Positions 53,301 through 64,000 of a DNA stretch of 64,000 nucleotides are shown piece after piece (position 1 is the stretch's first letter; the number at the start of each line of letters is the position of its first letter). The position numbers were made by a program, and so were the translations under genes. The notes under the pieces are model-generated. The model was given only the letters and a program-made list of their open reading frames with translations, was not told the DNA's origin and made no database searches. Source of the DNA: Trogon surrucura (taxonomy: Eukaryota; Chordata; Aves; Trogoniformes; Trogonidae); contig CM036623.1 in assembly GCA_020746105.1 (NCBI GenBank), forward strand, positions 4,520,001 through 4,584,000, given 5' to 3'.

Positions 53301-55914
53301 GAATAGCTCTGTAGTACAGGTGGAAATAGTTAAAAGAACTCGGTTGGAATGTTAAAACTGATATTCCTCCCTCTCAACATACCACATTAAAAAGTAGTTT
53401 GGGGTGCCTGGCATCTTCATGACTAGTAATATAAGTAAATACCAGCAGTATTCAAGACCATTCAGAATTGATGTGCATATGGTTTATATATAAATAAAAA
53501 TAAATAAATAAATATGCGTTCAGTGTCTTTCTTGCCTATTACAGATATATAATAGGCAGACATATATGTTGAAATCTATGTTTCACATCAAACCTCTACA
53601 GTGTGCTTCATGAGGGAGACAAGACCCATGTGTTTTGCAGAAGCTTTTAAAGCTGTTTCATTTATTTTATTAGCCTTTAATGAATGTAATTAGAACCCAA
53701 GTAATTAAATGCAATTGTGCTCAGTATGTTCCTGTTGTAAATTGCCCTAAACAATGTGCATGGTGTGAACAAATTTGTGGGATTAATAGAGGATAGATAA
53801 TGTTTTTGGATAGTATTTCACACTAAACGGCCGCAGAGAGAAACAAAGAAGCTGGCGCAGTGTCATTAATCTTAGTCAACTGGCAGTTCTGGTGTAATTT
53901 GCATGACTTAGGCAGTGACACAAGATGGGGCTAGCTTGGGATGGGTGTTAGATCACTAGGATACATATGTATTTATTTCTTTTTAGTACCCTGATTTATA
54001 AGTAGAAAGAAGTTTGTTTGAAGAAACTGCCTCATTCTGTTTTCATCTTAGTTTTTATCATAGATTAATAGAATTACTGGCAGTATGTTGTGTGTGTTCC
54101 TTTGTTTTTATAGTTAGCATATTGGTTTATGGATATTAAAAAACATCTGTGCATCCTTGTCATCACAGAAGAAAGGCAGATGTGCTGTGATTGGATAGTG
54201 TGTTGCTAGTGGAATAGATTTTCTTTCTTCACTCTCTCTGATGTCTGGTTTCCTAGCTTAAAAAAAAATCAGGATACAGTAAAGATACTTCTAAATCAGT
54301 TTCTGAAAAACTTTATAGTAGTCATAGTTAGAACAGGCATTTTTGTTCCACATTCCCTTTGCCTATAATTATTTCTGAAAATCATTGAATACATGTAATC
54401 TGTTTAAGAAGTATAACTCAATAACCATAAAATACTTCTTATATTGTAGTACAGTAATTAAAATCTCACAAAATTGTCGTGACCACTGTAGTTAATTTTT
54501 ACAAAAAATTTTAAATGCCCTGATTTGGGTGAATTTCAATGTTCTTAAACTTATAGTTGGCTAAAAATATGTGTCCAAGTGAACTGTTTTCTGAAAGTCT
54601 GAACAGAAATGTTCCATTACTTTGCAACATTAGAAGAATGAGTCAAAATCGAGTCTTGGTAGATAAGTGTTTCTGTCCAAGGCTCTAATATTGCTTTCAA
54701 AACAGTTCCCATAGAAAGCTAAGCTTTCTATATAGGCTATGATCCCATTTGTGAGAAAAGGGACCATTGTCTAAAATTCACCTTGACCCATTTTTTGATG
54801 CCAAAAATCTTCCTATATTTAGTTGCATGTTATCCACTGTCTGTTTTGGCTAAAAACTGCACCAAAAATATATGTGCTGAACTTATTCATGTAATATATC
54901 TGAAAATCATTATTCTGTTACTCTGTTAAATATGTTGCTTACACACACCTGATCATGTGGTTATCCTGTATTACCGTGGTGTTAACTTAGTTGTGTAGTA
55001 AAATGAAATGATGAGTAAACTGGGGATCTTCATAAACCCTTGAAAAACTGAAGTCCTGAGAGATAAGGAAGAGCTTCCTACTTCAGCAGTATTAGTGGAT
55101 CTTTTAATTACAAATTTTCAACACTGAAAGTTTGCATTTAACCAAGTCTGAGGAAGAATGAGATAGGGCATTCTGCGGGTGTTTAGCCAAGTGGTTATGT
55201 GTTGTACCCATGAGCTACGTGTCTAATATTTCTGAAAATACATATACAACTAAAGCCTTTTCATCCATTTTAGAACTGCATAGATAAATAATAAAAAGAA
55301 GGAATTTAAAATAAAAATTGCATGGGCAACATTGAGTCATCTTAAATAGGTTCATAATGATAAAATGCTTATGCTTATACCGCTGGATACAAAACAATAT
55401 TGTAATCATACTTTTAATACTGTAAGATAATAATCCTGTAAAATAATGAATAGTTTACTACAGCACTGAGTAACCTTTGATGAGTAGCCCCGTTTGTCTG
55501 CTTTCTATGGTAAAATACAAAGTGCTGAAGTAAGCATTGTAGTAATGGTGGGAGGCAAACAGGTATGTTCCACTGAAATGTGAAAATAGCACATTTTTTA
55601 CACTAAGCTTTGTATGGTAAATATAACAACAAAGACAGACAATGCAAATTTTTCAGGCATTCAGGCCATCTAAATCTGAAGCTATAACTGTCTTGTCTTC
55701 TGAACTTTGAGTAAACAGTGCAAAATAATTTGGATAATTTTACCTTTGAGGAAAAAAAAGTATTAGCTCTCTATCGGTAATGATGACGAGGATTTTGACG
55801 GCATTAAATCCAGCTTGCTTGTACAAGTTTGGAAAATGCTTAAGATTTGGATGTGTTGTTCTACTGATGATTTTAATAAAGGAAAAAAAGCATGCTAGGA
55901 CAGTAGAATAAAGT
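50331..55914. other. Intergenic, no supported gene
   Basis: This AT-rich sequence has simple repeats at 53493-53514 (AAAT-type) and poly(T) at about 52117-52126. Two copies of AAGGTAAAATATAATTA lie at 52335-52351 and 52368-52384. The segment next to the Penelope-like fossil (50331-50700) may be more of that element but shows no recognisable motif. One ancient repeat relic is listed separately. Confidence 0.6.
51005..51110. repeat. Ancient amniote repeat relic (unclassified)
   Basis: AGATCCCACTCAAAGAATGG, then AAAAACTCCATTGATTTCAC and a GGCTCCCATTAATATTAATG stretch, resemble the CAATGGAAAGACTCCCATTGACTTCAATGG pattern of the same old family suspected at 36365. It is recognised from memory, decayed, and of uncertain extent. 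Confidence 0.4.
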
Positions 55915-56960
55915 AAATGGAAACTGGCTGGATGGTCAGCCCAAAGAGTGGTAGTGGGTGGAGTTAAATCCAGTTGGCAGCTGGTCACAAATGATGGTCC
56001 CCAGGGCTCAGTATTGGGGCCAGTTCTGTTGAATCTTTATCTGTGGTCTGGATGAAGGGATTGAGAGCTCCCTCGGTAATTTTGCAGATGACACCAAGCT
56101 GGACAGGAGTGTTTATCTGCTCGAGGGTAGGAACGCTTTACAGAAGGATCTGGACAGATTGGATCAATGGGCCAAGGCTTATAGTAAGAGGTTCAACAAG
56201 GCCAAGTGCCAGGTCCTGCGCTTGCGTTGCAACGACCCCATGCAATGCTACAGGCCTGAGGATGAGTGGCTGGAAAGGTGCCCAGCAGAAGAGAACCTGA
56301 GGGTGCTGGTTGACAGCTGGCTGAACATGAGCCAGCAGAGTGTCCAGGTGGCCAAGAAGGCCAACAATATGCTGGCCTGTATCAGAAATGGTGCAGCGAG
56401 CAGGCATAGGAAAGGGATTGCCCCTCTGTACTTGGCACTGGTGAGGCTGCACTTTGAATCCTGTGTTCAGTTTTGGGCCCCTCACTACAAGAAAGACATT
56501 GAGGTGCTGGAGTGTGTCCAGAGAAGGGCTACAAAGCTGGCGAAAGGTCTAGAGCGCAAATCCTCTGAGGAGCGGCTGAGGGAATTGGGGTTGTTTAGTC
56601 TGGGGGAAAAGAAGGCTGAGGGGAGACCTTATCCCTCTCTACAACTACCTGAAGGGAGGTTGTATTGAGGTGGGGTCGGTCTCTTCTCCGAAGTAACAAG
56701 TGATAAGACAAGAGGAAATGGACTCAAGTTGCACTGGGGAGATTTAAATTGGATGTTAGGAAAAATGTCTTCACTGAAAGGGTTGTCAAGCACTGGAACA
56801 GGCTGCCCAGGGAAGTGGCTGAGTCACCATCCCTGGAGGCATTTAAAAGATGTGTAGATATGACACCCAAGGACATGGTTTAGTGGTGCACTTGGCAGTT
56901 CTGGGTTAACAGTTGGACTCTTTAAGGTCTTTTCCAACCGAAATGATGCTATGATTCAAT
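55915..56960 (+). mobile_element. CR1 LINE, about 1.05 kb, with part of the reverse transcriptase
   Basis: This is the longest CR1 fragment in the window. It enters the RT domain at the [13 protein letters not shown] motif (about 55996-56022). The catalytic box appears as FADDTKL at 56081-56101, and an unbroken stretch at 56159-56668 carries [24 protein letters not shown] and [13 protein letters not shown] CR1 motifs. The 3' UTR ends TCTTTTCCAACCGAAATGAT, GCTATGATTC. A small deletion between the QGS motif and the FADD box breaks the frame, and the 5' two thirds are absent, so it is a dead copy. Confidence 0.96.
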
Positions 56961-59900
56961 GAAATATACCACTGCATGTGTAATGTCACCTGGCTAACTT
57001 CAATTTTGATGCTTTCTGACTTCAGCATATTCTTGATATTGTTTCCTTAAGACTAAATTAAGAAGTCCTGAGTATTTAAAGTAGTTTTCCTTGGTAACAT
57101 TTTCATTTTAGAAGTGCAATTAGATTCGTAGTTCTGAGTCTTCAGTCTGTCCAGTTTTAGTCCACCATAACCTCACTCTGTGCAGAGAATTATACTGCTT
57201 TAGAGAGGTTGAGTGAAGTGGAGAATGTGGTCGTTTTTTACAGCACAGTCTGTATTTTTTTCCATTTGTATGATACATAGTTATGATAATCTTCAATGTC
57301 AACAAGTGCTACTACACTTTAGCCTGCGTACTTGTAAATAAGATTTTATCTTGCAGTAATACAAGTTTTGAAGATATGCAGGGAGGAGTAGCTACTATAG
57401 AGAGCTCTGCTTACAGTGAAAAATCCTAAAGTGAAAGCACTTGAACTCAACTTGCTTATTTTTGTGTCAATTCCACAGCTGTCTCACCATACTACAAAAC
57501 ATTCTTGGCGTTGTATCTTAGCCAAAATATCTTGGGGGGCGGGGGGACTAATTCAAAACAGAGCAGTATGTTAATACAAATATTAAGTAATATTTAAGAA
57601 GGCTTCTACCAGCATCCATGCAATTGAAACAATATGGGTTTACTTCTTTGCTTTGGCTCAACAACTACATGTTATTCCTCTCTCTTGTGGAAAAAAGCAT
57701 TATTGTTACTTCTTTGATGACCAGTGCAATGTGCAAAACAGCAAAAGTAATTAATTAACAATTCATGAAAGTAGTTGACTCCTATTAATATGCCATTGAC
57801 CCAAGCACCACTGCAACTTCTAAAGACCAGGGACCATAATATTTATTATGTGGTCAGACATATCTATGTAGCATTAAAATGAGTCACATTTAGTATACTT
57901 CATAGCGGTTACATTAATGCAAAAAAGTATCACTGTTGCATAGATGTCAAGTGGCAGAAAAGTTAAGTGGTCTGAAATTTTATATTTGACAATTATGAAA
58001 GAATGTAGAGAAAATTATTTATTAGCTTTGTTGCACAAATACTGAGGCACAGCAATCTGCTTACCTGAGTCAATGAATTCTGTAGCAGGCAGAGATTGCC
58101 TTTTCTACTCTTCAAATTATTAGCTTATTTATTTCTATGGAAAGCTTGGAGAACTTCATCCTTCTGATCCATTAAACCAGATTGCTATAAGCTGTAGACT
58201 TCTGCAAGAATAATGGAATTTCCCAAAATCGTTTCCTGTTGTATTTGTTCATAATGAAAACCTTGCACTCCCTACATGACCCTTTTCTTTTTCTGCATGT
58301 ATTTAGTGTCTGTTGTTCCATTACATGGAATTTTTTTGAGAGTAAGTGGTTGTAGGGGAGGAGACTAGTATACCTGGCCTGTCTATTTAGGATCAACAAA
58401 GCTGTATTTGGATGTGGATAAGTTTTGAATTTAGGTGTAAGGCCAAAACAGAACTGAAACTTAAGTTCACTTTGCTGTTACTTAACAAGAGTATTTTTTT
58501 CTTTTGACAATTCTGTTGCTTTGGATTGTGTTTCAGTTATCCAACTGAAAAGAAGCCTGTCCATTTTTTATTCTGAGCAATACTGTAAGGATGGGTTTTG
58601 AGTAAAATGTGTTCAAATTGGAATACCACTGAGAAGTTGGATTTAATTTTGGCTGTTTCTAGGTATGTTGTTACAATGGGCTTGAGTTCATTCTAATCTA
58701 AACCCTAAAAATATTTTATTAGGTATGAAATCACAAAAGCAAAAATGCAAAACTTAAAGAAGTCAAACCTCCCAATTTTCTGTTTAAAGATCTTTAGAAC
58801 TTAAGTGTGCAAGGGCAATTTTCAGATCACTCTTAACTGTGTGATTAATTCTGTCACAGTTTGAGGGAAATTTGAGAGTTCCTTATTACACATGAGAAGC
58901 TGAGACCACTGGTAAGATCTTCCTAGATTCCACACTGATTCAGGTCTCCCAGTACTGCTCTAATTCTTGTACTGCTGTTAATTCTAAACTCAGTGCTCAT
59001 CTCTATTTTTACCTAGTTAGAAGTTTTGTATCCCTTCCTAGGCATTTACACGTGAGTGGCTTTGAGGAAATGTGAAAACTATAGCAAGGGATGGTTGCAA
59101 CCTACTAAATTTGAAATAAATAGAATGTCTAGGCAAATTAAAATTTTTTGGTGATACTAAGTGGTAGCACTTTGTACCTGTATTTTCTGGAATTAACAGA
59201 ATAATGATTGATAATCATTACAATATTATAGCAGGGGCCACTTTGTTGCTGATCTAAGTGGAGAGATTCTCAACAGCCAAAATTGCTAGCACTGTTTCAT
59301 TAACTCCTTTTCAAAATTCATTTTAAGCCATTAATGTATGGTAGATGTCATTTCTTATTATTTAAACTTAGGTTTAGATTTTATTCTATTATTATGTATT
59401 AATCTTGCTATTAAATACTATATATTGGATGTGATTGATAATCTTATTAGATGTTGTTTCTTGTTGTTAAAGTGAAGAGTATACACATAATTTAATGTTA
59501 ATGTATAAAAAAAAGATGTCCTCACTGAATACTTAAAAGTGCTTGAATCCGCATTGACCTAAACCAGGTGACTCTGTAGAACTTGCTGGCCACTGCAAAG
59601 GTTGCTTCCTTCTCTTGTCTTCGAAAATACACATGATAAAATGGAAGTGCAATTGGTTGCAGGGTGTTTTTCAACTATGTTGATATTCGAAGTGCTCCTT
59701 GTGCCTTGCACAAAGGGCAAGTGGAATAAACAATACTAAACTATATTTGCTTATTGTTGTTAATATTGCAGTTTTTGTTCCACCAGCGTGGTGCTTGGAT
59801 GTCTATGTGCACATGCACGTGTACATACAAGAAAAAACTGTGTTAACTACTGTGGTGAATTGCACTTCTGTAGCAAGCAAATTAGGAAAAAATTTGAGGC

Positions 59901-62900
59901 GACGTCCAATACCAATTTAAAACAGCTCTCCATTTATTTATCATCCTTCAACAAGTAACAGTCCCACTGGGATGTATGTAAGCAGCTCAAAGGACACTCA
60001 GATCATTGTGACCAACTATTTTTTTTATGTCATGTGGGTTCAAAACATTGATGTTGTTTTAGTATGCTTGAGATGCAAAATATTGATACAGATTTCATGA
60101 AAAAGCACAGTTTTGGTGGGAGAAATAGATTTATCATTACAGAACTCACTCATTTTTGCACATGAATGAGGCTTTCTCAAATAACTTGGCAGGGAAGTCA
60201 TCATAGTTAAATGTTCACTGTGTTTATTTTCTGTCATAAAATACAGACCTCTCCCTTTCTGTTGATCTGGTACACTTGTATAGTTGAAAACAAGAGTTGC
60301 ATGCTCAACACACGATTCCAACTCTGTCACGCTTCTTTCTCTCTGCTAGTATATGGCAAGACACAACTACTGGTATTTTTGCTAGTAATCAATGAAATCT
60401 GTTAAGGAGGGGAAAAAAACTACTGGAAGTATAAGTCTTTTGATTATACTCATTTGATTATACATAAATAAGTTGTACATACTCCATATAACATTTATGT
60501 GGCATTTGTTTGAAATATTTAACTAGCAAGCTAATAAAAAGCAAAAATTCATACGCTTTGTCTTAATTATGAAATACTTGACTCATCGTCTATACTTATG
60601 GTTTTCATGTATTAAAAATTCCCAATTCAATTTAAAAAATATTTTCGTATTCTAAAGTGGACAAGAATATGAGTGAATGTCAAAAGGTGCAGAGCCTATT
60701 GCCTCTGCATAAATTTCAGCCCAGCTCTGGTTAGGCTTTTCATTATGCTCAGAGATGAGTAGAATAATAGGAATGGAGCTAGTTTTGACTGTTATGGCTT
60801 TTTGTTGTGTGTTTTGTTTTTATTTTCTTTTTTTCACTTAGACTAAATGTGTTTTTGTAAAACAAACCAACCTAGTGGAGCAGAAATGGGATTCAGTGGA
60901 AACTTTTTCTCCAGCATATCCACTCTATTGTATTGATCACAGATACATTTCTTTTTAGGCCCAGAGCAGAATTTTCTACTGAACTGACAAAGGTCTTTAA
61001 ATAATCTGCTGTCTGTTGGTCAGAGTTTTGTTTTTCTCTGCTCTCTGTTTAAATCTGGGTCTTTAATCTGTGTCACCCATCTCCCAGGTGTGGGAAGCTG
61101 AACTTCCCAGCTCGTGACATGAGTGGGAGGCAGCTTTTTTGCTCCTCTGTGAGTTACTTCTAATTAGTCCAGCAGACAGATTAAAGAGTTTAGTAGTGAG
61201 ATGTTCATCTGCGGTGTCAGTGTGCATTTCTGGCTAGATAACTGCTGTTACCTGTTACGTTGCCAGCAGTGATTCCCATTCCCTGAAGTGGCAGCTTCCA
61301 GCTCTTGTGTCCAGCTCGGTGCAATTTTGAAATGTCTTAATACTACTACTAGATGTACTGCATTTGGAGAGCTGCTGTCTGAGGCACAGCAGGATAGTTC
61401 AAGTGCAGAGAGCTTGAGACCATTGCTGAGGATAAGCAATTACTTAGTGTTAGGTCACACTTTTAGGATATTAGAAAAGTGACCCAAACTTGCACCTGGT
61501 TGTGTAAGTATTAGAGGAGTGTTCTAAATTTATACATCAGACCATGACTAACTGACTTCAGTTAACACTTGGAACAGCTATGCTGTGTTTAGGTTTACTT
61601 TACGCAAGTGGCTCATGACAAAGCTATGACTATCACAGAGAACTTGCCAGGCTACCTGCTCACTTTGATGATTTTTTAAGAAATTATGTAGTAGAAATTA
61701 AGAAATTATGCAATAGATAATCGTTTTTCACTATATTTTCTATGATAATTTTACCATGCTATCAGCTTTAGCCCAGTAATGAACTAACTTCAAATTTTTA
61801 CCATGTTTTGAGAAATGAAACGAGGACAATAATTGCAAATTTTCAGGAGTATTGTCTGACTATTCTGCTTAAGCTCATGACTTCCTAGAAAAAAAACACC
61901 TTTTCTAACTTACAGACTTACAACATTTTCCCTCAATTTCTAGCAGCATTTCGTTTCAGTAAATTGAATACTCAAGTACTGTGCTCTACAACACATTGAC
62001 CTGAAATAGTACTTTTGTTGCTTTGCCACATTTGTCTCCAGATCAAAGGTTTGAACTCTCTCTTAATATTAAAACACATGTATGGGTCTACACTTTCCAA
62101 CCTTTGCCACTCTTGCTCAAGGGAGTTAGAAACATAGATTGAGCCTGATGAAGAAGTGGTTCTCCAACTCTCATTCTTCAGAGCAATAGAGTAGGCAACG
62201 AACCTTTATGGTTTCTTGTAGCACATTTTTTTTTTGATTTTATCACTGTAGAAAATAGTATAATGCCCATTGGAATTTGTGAAATTCTTTCCATTGATTT
62301 TGGCATACAGCAGCAGCAGTCCCCGATGAGAGAGTGCCTGCAGCCGTGAATCTACGTGTGCAGTAGGAAATGTCAGCTTGCAGATCCAGAGGAAAAGACG
62401 TGAACTGAAGACTTTGGGAATTTCTGCCCTAAAATCTATCAACTATTTTCTGAACCACGAAGCAGAGAGCTGTTTATGTTTGTTACTACTTTTTAATTCC
62501 TGTTGGCAGTGACATGCAGACTATGAAATGTGTTAGGCTTGATTTACATAAATCAGAAGGTTGTCAGCTTCTTCCTTTTAGATGTCTATGTTGCCTTAAA
62601 ATCCAAACTGATGACCTCATTGTAACACAAATAAATAGTGTTGGTAAATGTTATTATAAATTTCTTCTATTACTGAACATACAGATGGAAATGCTAAGTT
62701 AAAATTGGTGGTATTTTTTCTTACATACACTATGCATTGTTATCAGGCTTCCATATATTTGAGAGCTTTTTTCCATTATCAAAAAAGTTTTTGTGTTTCA
62801 CAATGCTTAACCATATTCAGTAAACTTGGTCTCTTGTTTAAAATAAAATTTCTGTATTGGTATACCTTGTTGTATCAATACAAATATAATTTTGAGGCCC

Positions 62901-64000
62901 TCTACCTGGCCACCATAATGAAAATGAAAAGAAAGGAAACATTTTCCTCTCTTGAATTCAGTGGTTATTTCTCTATGTCATCAAGGACCAGGAAGGGCAG
63001 ACATGTTGTAGGAAACATGAAGGGAAAAAGGGAAATATTGTAATTATAATCAGAAAAGTTGCAGATAGTGTTATGACTGCAAACAATGTCTGTAGTTATT
63101 CGTACTAACAGCACACTAGGATTATCCGGTTGATTAGACGTGTTGTTAGGTACTTTTTATTACGGTTGGTTTTGTTTCATCGTGAGACGTTAACTCCTCA
63201 TGAAGGAAAGTTACTGATCTCAGTGCACTAATGACTGAATGATTTCTGGATTACTACACACTTTTTTTTTAAAAAAAAAAAACCCCACAAACCCTATTTT
63301 TTTTCTAGATTCCAGAATAAATAGTTTTCTGTAAAGTGCACAAATTTGTTTGAAATCTTAGATTTTGTACAGGTCTGTAAAAGATGATTTGGGTTTGCCC
63401 ATCAGAAGTATGCTTATCAAAATAGCAAAACAGTTATTTTTGTTACCTCTAGCATGTACTGTTTTGCAAACTGAATATCTGTAATTTTCATTACAAAGGT
63501 ATTGTTGTTTCACCTTTCTGTATTCAGATATTTGAATGTTGAGCTACTAGTGGGTAGATACCCGTGTTCAGATCTGGTTTTAGTGTTCTCCTCAGTGGAT
63601 ACTATCAGTTATGTGAAATCATCCTCTCCCTTTCAAAACAAATTACTTAGTTCTGGACTTTTTAAAATAAAACTTTTTTTTTTTTTTCTTTTCACCCTTA
63701 TAAATGTGCCCTTTCCAAATTCTTCCTCTTCCTGCTTTCAAAATAATGAGAAGACTAAAAAGACTATGCTTGTAATTAAAAGTCATTTTTAAATAACCTC
63801 AGAAGATTGTTTCTAGAAATCAAAACATCTTTATGGTCCTATTTCTAAAGAAAGAAAGACAAGTGACTGGGATCCTGTACACTTTACTGTAGTCTACATT
63901 AATTACCTTCTATTAAAAAATGACAAAGACCTTTTTGAAAGGGAATCTGGCACTCTTTCCACAGAAATGATGGCAGACACCCTACTCTCTGCTGATTTCT
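56961..64000. other. Intergenic, no supported gene
   Basis: This AT-rich sequence has a G-run at about 57534-57546, an imperfect direct repeat of AAGAAATTATG at 61678-61710, and A/T homopolymers at about 63262-63282 and 63674-63687. Short frames at 62206-62442, 62705-63043 and 63502-63792 show no family resemblance. I see no exon or transposon that I can name. Confidence 0.6.

Noticed and set aside
1..64000. CRISPR arrays, operons, phage or plasmid features
   Set aside because: The sequence is plainly vertebrate nuclear DNA; no regularly spaced direct repeats or dense coding layout exist.

Overview
This is vertebrate nuclear DNA, almost certainly from a bird. It is AT-rich with sparse coding sequence, GT-AG introns and one sharp CpG island. 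Its interspersed repeats are dominated by CR1 LINEs with the avian 3' end (ATTCTATGATTCT-like). A tRNA-Ile-derived SINE with a CR1-type tail resembles the songbird TguSINE1 class, so a passerine is my best guess (inference).

The only protein-coding gene I can support is CDIN1 (C15orf41, codanin-1-interacting nuclease 1), on the minus strand. Its first four coding exons were found by reading the reverse complement: exon 1 at 32407-32507 (start codon 32505-32507), exon 2 at 4884-4929 (only 46 nt), exon 3 at 3961-4025 and exon 4 at 650-710. All splice sites are GT-AG, the phases join correctly (2, 0, 2, 0), and together they encode residues 1-91, the helical N-terminal region. The nuclease domain lies beyond base 1. 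Exon 1 sits at the edge of a CpG-island promoter (about 32300-33180).

Layout: 1-32400 is CDIN1 exons and introns. Intron 1 (27.5 kb) holds two minus-strand CR1 copies (7690, 10486), a plus-strand CR1 (14805), the tRNA-Ile SINE (15545), a probable solo LTR (19.7-20.3 kb), a 200-bp pyrimidine tract (24.55 kb), a 52-bp tandem duplication (28.65 kb) and a CR1 tail next to exon 1 (31.93 kb). Intron 2 holds a small cluster of MEIS-type hexamers around an inverted repeat.

33200-64000 looks like intergenic desert upstream of CDIN1. It holds two larger plus-strand CR1 fragments (42.8 and 55.9 kb), an old Penelope-like element fossil (about 48.99-50.33 kb, minus strand), three degraded ancient amniote-type repeats, and one exon-like 108-nt segment at 45.33 kb. 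The remaining open reading frames in the window are short and look like chance or repeat-derived frames. I found no prokaryotic features, CRISPR array or functional tRNA/rRNA gene.
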